A stretch of 13,925 nucleotides of DNA. It comes from Acanthaster planci. Taxonomy: Eukaryota > Echinodermata > Asteroidea > Valvatida > Acanthasteridae. The notes under the pieces were generated by a model, which ran no database searches, was not told where the DNA came from, and was given only the letters and a program-made list of their open reading frames with translations. The stretch is from assembly GCF_001949145.1 (NCBI RefSeq), contig NW_019091912.1, positions 3,315-17,239 on the forward strand, in the 5' to 3' direction. The first letter of the stretch is position 1. Each line of letters starts with the position of its first letter. The position numbers were made by a program, and so were the translations under genes. This document shows positions 7,941-13,925 of this stretch, piece by piece.

Positions 7941-8597
7941 ATGCATCTGTATGAGGCAGATCCCCACCCGGGGATCCACTCGCATCTATATGAAGCGGAT
8001 CCCCCTCGGATCCACGCTCAAACCCATGAGGCGGATCCCCGTTTGGGGGTCCGCACACGTCTGTGTGAGGCGGATCCGTCTCGGATCTACACACGGACGC
8101 ATGGCGCGGATCCCTACCCGGGGATCCACACGCAACTATATGACGCGGATCCCCTTCGGATCCACGCTCAAATCCATGAGGCGGATCCCCGTTTGGGGGT
8201 CTGCACACGTCTGTGTGAGGCGGATCCCTCTCAGATCTACACGTGGACGCATGGGGCGGATCCCCACCTGGGGATCCACACGCAACTACATGAGGCGGAT
8301 CCCCTTCGGATCCGCGGTCAAACTCATGAGGCGGATCCCCGGTTGGGGATCCACTCGCGTCTGTGCGAGGCGGATCCCCCTTGGATCCGTGTGCAAACTC
8401 ATGAGGCGGATACCCATCCGGGGATCCGCACGCATCTGCGTGAGGCGGGTCCCCCTCGGGTCCGCGCGCAGACGCGCCAGACGGGTCCCCATCCGGAGGT
8501 CCGCGCGCGCCTTGTCGAGGCGGATCCCCGACCAGGGGTCTGCACACGCCTGGTTGAGGCGGATCCCCCCTGGATCCGCGCACGGGCATACGAGGCG
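7920..8597 (+). repeat. Coding tandem array with 150-bp higher-order units
   Basis: Within Gag, 18 half-units alternate mostly as 13 residues (type DPRLGVRTRLCEA) and 12 residues (type DPPRIHAQTHEA); a partial unit follows to about 8612. Two half-units make 25 residues (75 bases), and four make a 50-residue, 150-base unit. The same block GAGGCGGATCCCC recurs at 8028, 8178 and 8328, exactly 150 bases apart, with a diverged version at 8478. Full units start at 7959, 8109, 8259 and 8409; the fourth is the most diverged and GC-rich. Most half-units contain GGATCC or GGATCCCC. All lengths are multiples of three, so the frame survives gain or loss of units. Function unknown: a spacer or flexible, charged interaction region is possible. 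Confidence 0.9.
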
Positions 8598-9761
8598 GGC
8601 CCCCGATTGGGGGGAGCCGACCAGAAGGATCGAAGACCGGTGCTACTTCCTGACCGGTATGACGGAAGCTCGTCCTGGTCGGATTACATTACGTACTTCG
8701 AGAGCGTGGCCACCGTCAATAGATGGAGCGAGGCCGAGAAGGCAGGGTACTTGGCCTCCCATCTGTGGGGACTGGCCCGGGAGGCATTCACAGACTTATC
8801 ACCAGAGGCCCGGAAGGAATACGTGAGCGTCCTGGAACATTTCGAGCGGCGGTTTGGAGTTGCTTCACAGGTGCCGCTCAATCGGGCTCAGCTTTCCATG
8901 CGGGTGCGCGGTCGGGGAGAGTCTCTAGAGGAACTGGGGAGGTCCGTCCGACGGTTAGTCCTCCGGAGTTACCCCACCTTACCCACACAGGCGCCTAAAG
9001 ATCTGGCGGTGGAGGCCTTCCGGAACGCCCTGGGGGACGAACAATTGCAGCGCCATGTCTTCGCCAGGAAGGCCACGACCTTGGCGGAGGCGATTACCCT
9101 GGCCACTGAGATGGAGGCCCTTTTGGAGTCCCAGGCACATCAGAGGAAGGGTAGGATCGGGGCCAAGGAGGCTCGGGTGGTTGAGGAACCCTCCGCAGGT
9201 ACGCCGGGCAAGGCGGGGGTGGCGGGTGGAGATCCACCCTCGCCGGGAGCCCCCTCGCGGGCCCAGTGCTACGCGTTCCGCGAGTATGGACATTTCCGCC
9301 GGGATTGCCCGTGCGGAAAGGGGAAGGGCGGCGCCGTCCGGGCGCACGGAGTCGCCGACTACAAACTCCAGCTGGGGGACCAGTGCACCCTACACACCTA
9401 CACCGTGGCGGACATCGAACCCGACGTCATTGTGGGGATAGACTTCCTGGCAAAACACCGCTGCGAGTGGAGGTGGAGCGACAACTCACTTGTGGTTGAC
9501 GGCAAGCTGGTTCCCCTGGAGGGGCTGAGCTGCAAGCCGGTGGTGGCACAGGTCCAGGTGGCCGAGAGCGTGGTAATGCCCGCCGGGCACGAGGCGATCG
9601 TGACTGGGAAAGTCTGCAGAGATCGTGCCCGTGGAGTGGGGATGGTGTACCCCAGCCTGGCGGCCACAGTCCATTGCCAGGTGGCCGTTGCGACGGGCCT
9701 TGTGGATACCAGTCGGGGGGCCGTGCCGGTGCGAGTATTCAACCCGACGGAGACCCGGTTA

Positions 9762-10965
9762 CAGTCTATAAGGGGAGTCGTCTGGCCATGTTCGCCCCCG
9801 TGGAAGAAGGCGCAGTGATCAACCCCGAGGACAGTTCCCAACAGGCCAGTTCAGAGCCCTGCCCTACGGAAGGTTCCGTGCAGAGCCCCGAAGGCGGTCC
9901 AGCGGGCCACGGTTGCCAGGGAGGCTCTTCTCGGAGCTCAGGCGATAGTGTGCCCGCCCACCTGCAGGACCTCCTGGACCGGGGAGCGGCCCATCTGGAC
10001 GGCGAGGAACGTGAACGGCTGGCGAGCCTGCTGGTAGATTTCCAGGGTGCCTTCACCGGGCCGGACGGCAGGCTCGGCCAAACCGACTGGGTCCACCACC
10101 CAATCAACACAGGGACGACGCCACCCATCCGGCAAGCTCCCCGGCGGCTTCCAATCCACAAGCGGTTGGAGGCCCAGAGTCAGGTGGACCAGATGCTGGC
10201 GGATGGGGTGATCGAACCGTCGCACAGCCCGTGGTCGTCGCCGGTGGTCTTGGTGCGGAAGAAGGACGGGTCAGTCCGCTCCTGCGTGGACTACCGGCGG
10301 GTCAATGCAGCCACCCTGAAAGATGCCTACCCCATCCCTCGGATAGAGGATAACTTAGACGCACTCGAGGGAGCCAGGTGGTTCAGCACCCTGGACTTGG
10401 CCAGCGGGTACTGGCAGGTCCGCATGGCGGAGGATGACAAGGAGAAGACGGCTTTCGGGACACAGAGCGGCCTCTACCAGTTCACCGTGATTCCCTTCGG
10501 TCTCTGTAACGCTCCGGCCACCTTCGAGCGTCTGATGGAGCGTGTCCTGCGGGGTCTCCAGTGGCAAGTGGCCGGTCGTCTACCTGGATGACGTGATAGT
10601 TTGGGGGCGGACCTATGAGGAGCACTACCAGAGGCTGGCCACGGTACTGGGGCGGTTCTGGATCGCTGGACTCAAACTGAAACCCAAGAAATGTAACCCT
10701 TTCAAGACGGAGGTGTCCTTCCTGGGCCACTTGGTGTCGGCAGAGGGGGTGCGGACGGACCCCGCTAAGATCACAGCGATCCGTGGTTGGCCAAGGCCGA
10801 CGAACGTGACGCAGGTCCGGAGTTTCCTGGGCCTGACGTCATATTATCGGCGGTTTATTGCCTGCTTCGCCGAGATCGCCCAGCCCCTCCATGCTTTGAC
10901 CAACAAGAGCCAGAAGGAGTTTGTGTGGCCCGATGCCCGCCAGACGGCGTTTGAACACCTGAAGG
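9762..10965 (+). pseudogene. pol: Reverse transcriptase, split over two frames
   Basis: The first part (frame of the ORF 9674-10591) holds the end of the protease-RT linker, then RT fingers and palm: VIEPSHSPWSSPVVLVRKKDG, with DYRRVNAATLKDAYPIPRI, and LDLASGYWQV, whose Asp (10394-10396) is the first catalytic residue, then PFGLCNAPATFERLM. The frame changes between about 10555 and 10570. The second part (frame of 10542-11177) carries YLDD at 10581-10592, the other two catalytic Asp, then FLGHLVSAEGV and RSFLGLTSYYRRFI of the thumb and connection. The enzyme would copy element RNA to DNA in the particle. All catalytic residues are kept; only the frame is broken. Confidence 0.9.
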
Positions 10966-11535
10966 ATGCCCTTGCCCTTGTATCCAGACCCAAGGAGGCG
11001 CTACATCTTGGAGACGGATGCCAGCAACTGCACGATCGGGGCAGTTCTCTCCCAGGAGGGGGAGCACGGAGAGCGGGTTGTGGCTTATGGGAATCGGGTC
11101 CTGACCAAGGCGGAGAGGAACTATTGCACGACCCGGAAGGAGCTCCTGGCGGTCGTGCACTTCGTGCACTATTTTAAGCACTACCTGTTGGGGAAACGCT
11201 TGAGGACAGACCACGGCTCGCTGCGCTGGCTCTTCAATTTCTAAGAGCCAGAGGGACAGACAGCCAGATGGCTGCAGAGGCTGGGGTGCTACGAGTTTGA
11301 CATAAAACACCGAGCGGGGCGGAAACACACCAACGCCGACGCCGTGTCTCGGATACCCTGCGGTCAGTGCGGGCGTTCCCTAGAGGTTGACCAAGAATGT
11401 TACACGGGGCCAGCCCCTCCGGCGGATTCGGACCCCCCTCGGAGCCGGCCGCCGGAGGCGGAGGACGAGTCCCTGGTTGCGACAGCCGACATGGATGGAG
11501 AGGAGGATGACTCGATTTTGGACGGGTTTCTTGAA
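10966..11535 (+). pseudogene. pol: RNase H domain and linker, one in-frame stop
   Basis: The frame changes again between about 10966 and 10985. The new frame gives YPDP, then ILETDASNCTIGAVLSQ (Asp at 11017), RKELLAVVHFVHYFKHYL (Glu at 11140) and LRTDHGSLRWL (Asp at 11209), the acidic active site of a Ty3/gypsy RNase H that removes RNA from the RNA-DNA hybrid. A TAA at 11242-11244 interrupts it just after LFNF. The same frame then continues with ARWLQRLGCYEFDIKHR and HTNADAVSR, the usual end of the domain. An acidic, proline-rich linker follows to integrase. Confidence 0.88.
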
Positions 11536-13210
11536 GCTAGCTCAGGAGCAGCAGGACAACCCGGAGCTGGGATCGGTCCGCCAGTGGCTGGTGGTGGGGA
11601 GCAACCGGCCTGAATGGGAGGACATCTCCGACCTTGGCGCCGGGGTCAAAAGCTGGTGGTCCAGATGGGACACACTGCGCCTATTCCGAGGGGTCTTGCA
11701 GATGAAGTGGGCAAGGGCTGACGGGGCCCCCCGCCTGGAAGATCGCCGTCCCGCAGGCCAGGGTGCCAGAGGTTCTACTTCTTGCCCACAACCACCGAAC
11801 TGCTGGACACCTCGGGGTCGCTCGGACCGTGGCCCGACTCAGGCAGGCTCCTGTGTATTGGAGGGAGATGAGACGGCAGGCTGAGGAATGGTGCCAGAAG
11901 TGTCATCTCTGCGGTTCTAAGAAGTCCCCACCGCGTCCCAGGAGAGCTCCGCTTCGACAATACCTGGTTGGAGCCCCCATGGAACGGATCGTCATTGACC
12001 TTACCGGACGCCTGCCCCGAACCAAGGCTGGAAACACCAGCATAATGGTAGTGGCGGACTATTTCACGAAGTGGGTGGAAGCGTTTCCCCTTCCGGATCA
12101 GACAGCCGAGACTGTGGCCAATACCCTTGTAGAGCAGGTGATCACGCGTTTCGGGACACCCCTCGAGATCCACACGGACCAAGGGCGGGAGTTCGAGGCG
12201 GGCCTGTTCCGTGGGGTCTGCCAGCTGTTGGGCATCCACAAGACTAGGACGACTCTGTTCCACCCCCAGCCCGACGGCATGGTCGAACGGTTCAATCGTA
12301 CCGTGAAGACCATCTGAGCATGTTTGTGGATGAGAATCAGGACGACTGGGACGAACATCTTCCCTACATCCTGATGGCCTACCGCTCCTCACAGCACGAT
12401 AGCACCAGGCTCACCCCGAACATGCTCATGCTCGGGAGGGAGGTGGGACTTCCCCTGGACGTCGTTGTGGGGTCACCGGAGGAACGGACAGAGACTACTG
12501 AGCCACTAAATTACGTCGACGGGCTGAGAACTAAGCTCACGCGGGCCCACGAGTTTGCCCGGCGACACCTGAGGCGGACTCAGAGCTACCAGAAGCAGCA
12601 GTACGACCGTCGCGCCCAGGAGGGCGGGTTCGAGCCCGGCCAGGCTGTTTGGCTGTACACCCCAAAGAAGAAGGTCGGCCGCTCCCCCAAGCTGCAACGA
12701 TGGTGGGACGGACCCTTCGCGGTGCTACAACGCCTCAACGACGTGACCTACAAAGTGCAGCGTAGCGCCCGAGCGAAGGCTCAAATCGTGCATCGCAATC
12801 GGCTCAAGCGCTACCTGGGCGACGTGCAGCTTGGATGGTGGGAGCGCGCAGCCGGCGGAACCTTGACCGAGGAGGCGCCAGAGCGGGCAGGGGGGCAAGG
12901 AGCCAGCGGATCTGGCCCTCAGTCCTGCCCACGGGGGCCGTCTCCCCCCGTTGACGAAGGGACCGCACTGGAACCTATTGATGGGGCGAAGTCGGGGCAC
13001 CCGGGCCGGAGCGGCGGCGTGTCGAGCGGGGAGAATTCAGAAACAAGCAGCCAGGGAGGCAGCGCGCCGGCGGAACCATCGCCGTGCGAGCGGAGGCGGG
13101 GGGGAGCACGCGTGACTCGCAAGGGGCGGCGGGTTAGGAGCCCGGCGCGATTCTGCTCCACGCTAACTCCTGAATCTCCCTCTGTTTCTCTACCCAGGAT
13201 GGACCGGTAG
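11530..13210 (+). pseudogene. pol: Integrase, split over three frames
   Basis: Three frame segments are needed: about 11530-11730, 11733-12312 and 12312-13210. The breaks lie near 11530, in or beside the C-run at 11727-11732, and just before the TGA at 12315-12317. The zinc domain is H-x6-H (11787, 11808) and C-x2-C (11892, 11901). The core has Asp at 11997, Asp at 12177 and Glu at 12285, the last two exactly 35 residues apart, so D-D-35-E is intact. GPF follows at 12710-12718 (GPY/F module, typical of one Ty3/gypsy branch), then a low-complexity Gly/Pro/Glu tail ending in an Arg-rich segment (RVTRKGRRVRSPARF). The protein would insert the DNA copy into the host genome. The frame ends at TAG 13208-13210, three codons into the third reading frame. 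Confidence 0.9.
13163..13198 (+). promoter_or_regulatory. Strong 3' splice acceptor before the third reading frame
   Basis: A branch-site match CTAAC (13163-13167) has its A 31 bases before the AG. A pyrimidine tract runs from 13175 to 13195, and CAG ends at 13197, followed by G and the ATG at 13199. All three acceptor parts are present at normal spacing. Joined to the donor at 6968, the ATG would have A at -3 and G at +4, a good start context, and the short leader exon from the primer-binding site to the donor has no ATG. Confidence 0.5.
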
Positions 13211-13925
13211 GCCTGCCCCCACTGTCGGCGGGAATTCCGTCAGCGGACCAATTTGCGACGACACCTGAGGACGGCTTGTCCGGAGCTGTTCGCCGCCCAG
13301 CCCTATACCTGTGAGCAGGGGTGTGGTCGCTGTTTGTACCGCTCGGATATGTAGGATCGGCACCACCAACACTGCAACCACGTCCTCGTCGGCCAGGTCA
13401 GGGACGAGGATCCTGACGTCCTGGAGGTCTTCGCCAGTGACGGGGATCTGGAGGGTGACGAGTTCCCCGAGGAGCAGCCACCCCCCCTGCTTGCCCTCCG
13501 GGGGCAGCCACCCGGACCCGCCCCCGGTCAGCTGCCGCGGGTGAGCCCTCGCCGCCGGTGCCCTCTCAGCGCCGAAGGCAGGGGTCGCAAGGCCGGTCGG
13601 AACGACGAGACCAGTTGGACTCGCCTTCCGGTGCGGCCTCGGGCCCTCGGGCCCCCGCGGCGGCCGCTGCGGCCGGGACCACCCCCTGCACCGCTCAGTA
13701 GAGACGGGGACACAGACTGAGAAGGAAGCCCCAGCCCCGGTTTGGAGCGGGGGCCGTCGGAATCTCTCCCCCCCCGGCTCGTGGGTGACGTATGCGGGAG
13801 GGGTCCGCCTGCAACTGGGGGTGTGAGCCACCCTGCAAGAGGAGTGGGCCACTAGAGATGCATACACCATGATGGACCCACCCCTCTTTGAGCATCACCA
13901 CAATCCGTGGCGGTTGGAGGTAGCC
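13199..13925 (+). pseudogene. Third reading frame: two C2HC zinc fingers and disordered tail, broken, runs off the window
   Basis: From the ATG at 13199 the frame continues to 13720, interrupted by TAG at 13208-13210 (codon 4) and TAG at 13352-13354. Finger 1 is C-x2-C-x12-H-x4-C (Cys 13214, 13223; His 13262; Cys 13277) with core residues F and L placed as in classical fingers (CPHCRREF, NLRRHL). Finger 2 is C-x3-C-x12-H-x3-C (Cys 13310, 13322; His 13361; Cys 13373), with the second TAG inside it. An acidic stretch (DEDPDVLEVFASDGDLEGDE) and a Pro/Arg-rich region follow. Coding-like sequence then seems to move to another frame near 13535 (PSPPVPSQRRRQGSQ) and again near 13695 (VETGTQTEKEAPAPVW), with a TGA at 13824-13826, and stays open to the edge. 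Fingers suggest nucleic-acid or protein binding. No env features (signal peptide, furin site, transmembrane segment) are visible in the part present. Confidence 0.6.

Larger units (their letters stand above)
7671..9818 (+). pseudogene. gag: Gag with N-terminal tandem array, plus protease remnant
   Basis: A 715-codon frame. The ATG at 7671 is the first after an in-frame TAG and has G at +4. Residues 1-82 are low-complexity. Residues 84-309 are the tandem array described separately. Residues about 318-480 are a Ty3/gypsy capsid domain, recognised from RYDGSSSWSDYITYFESVA and the following helices, which would form the particle shell. The zinc knuckle (533-546) reads CYAFREYGHFRRDC, so the second cysteine of CCHC is phenylalanine (codon TTC, 9276). 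Next come the C-terminal half of a retropepsin (VIVGIDFLAKHRC) and the protease-RT linker. The N-terminal protease half with the catalytic D-S/T-G is absent, probably deleted near 9340-9360. The last 15-20 residues are out of frame: the true frame moves to the pol frame between about 9740 and 9775. Confidence 0.85.
6643..13925 (+). mobile_element. Ty3/gypsy-type LTR retrotransposon, 5' LTR to window edge, decayed
   Basis: The order is LTR, primer-binding-site-like sequence, leader, Gag (capsid, zinc knuckle), protease remnant, reverse transcriptase, RNase H, integrase with GPF motif, then a third reading frame. Integrase downstream of RNase H is the Ty3/gypsy order, not the Ty1/copia order. 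At least 7.3 kb are present; the polypurine tract and 3' LTR are not in the window. The element is much more GC-rich than its flank. Several frameshifts and stops show that this copy cannot make an intact Pol as sequenced. The conserved catalytic motifs suggest a fairly recent insertion, or assembly indels. Confidence 0.95.

Noticed and set aside
7912-8589. 225-codon minus-strand repetitive frame
   Set aside because: It is the reverse-strand image of the Gag array and exists because the repeat units are multiples of three; no promoter or other support.
9674-9818. Programmed frameshift between Gag-protease and RT
   Set aside because: The overlap lies inside the protease-RT linker and I see no slippery heptamer in it; a plain indel explains it better, as at the other breaks.
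13199-13720. Env-like glycoprotein in the third frame
   Set aside because: No signal peptide, cleavage site or transmembrane segment is visible; the cysteine and histidine spacing fits zinc fingers instead.
13721-13925. Start of the 3' LTR near the right edge
   Set aside because: No polypurine tract and no TGTAGCG match is present; the sequence still looks internal to the element.

Overview
The window looks like nuclear DNA of an animal (metazoan). It has one visible compositional break: an AT-rich, gene-poor 5' part (1-6642) and a GC-rich Ty3/gypsy (Metaviridae-type) LTR retrotransposon from 6643 to the right edge. The retroelement proteins have the look of Ty3/gypsy families found in arthropods, fishes and other animals, so the host species cannot be fixed; an arthropod such as a tick is only a guess.

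Region 1-6642. No complete gene is recognisable. It holds a possible last coding exon on the minus strand (113-323, with AATAAA just downstream), two copies of a small TIR transposon-like repeat (629-756 and 2886-3098, the second with TIRs and a TAA duplication), a tRNA-like fragment on the minus strand (about 772-830), two related GC-rich segments facing each other (1360-1413 and 1639-1701), an LTR-like segment on the minus strand (5783-6165, with TATA box, initiator and AATAAA), and a strong miRNA-precursor-like hairpin (6187-6257). The rest is AT-rich DNA in which I see nothing definite.

Region 6643-13925. A 5' LTR (6643-6925, TGTAGCG...CGCTACA) is followed by a primer-binding-site-like stretch, a possible splice donor (CAG/GTAAAC at 6966-6974) and a long GC-rich leader with five GCGCCCT motifs. 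Gag starts at 7671. It carries a striking coding tandem array (18 half-units of 12-13 residues, organised as 150-bp higher-order units), then a capsid domain, a zinc knuckle that lacks one cysteine, and the back half of a protease without its catalytic motif. Pol follows in order: RT, RNase H, integrase with HHCC, D-D-35-E and GPF motifs. It is broken by about six reading-frame changes and one in-frame stop. The 3' LTR lies beyond the window.

The most unusual part is downstream of integrase. A third reading frame starts at 13199, encodes two C2HC zinc fingers and an acidic then Pro/Arg-rich tail, and lies exactly behind a textbook splice acceptor (CTAAC branch site, pyrimidine tract, AG). With the donor in the leader this resembles the way retroviruses and gypsy make a spliced env message, but here for a DNA/RNA-binding-type protein. 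The element is a decayed copy (or has uncorrected assembly indels), so these are properties to test in sister copies.
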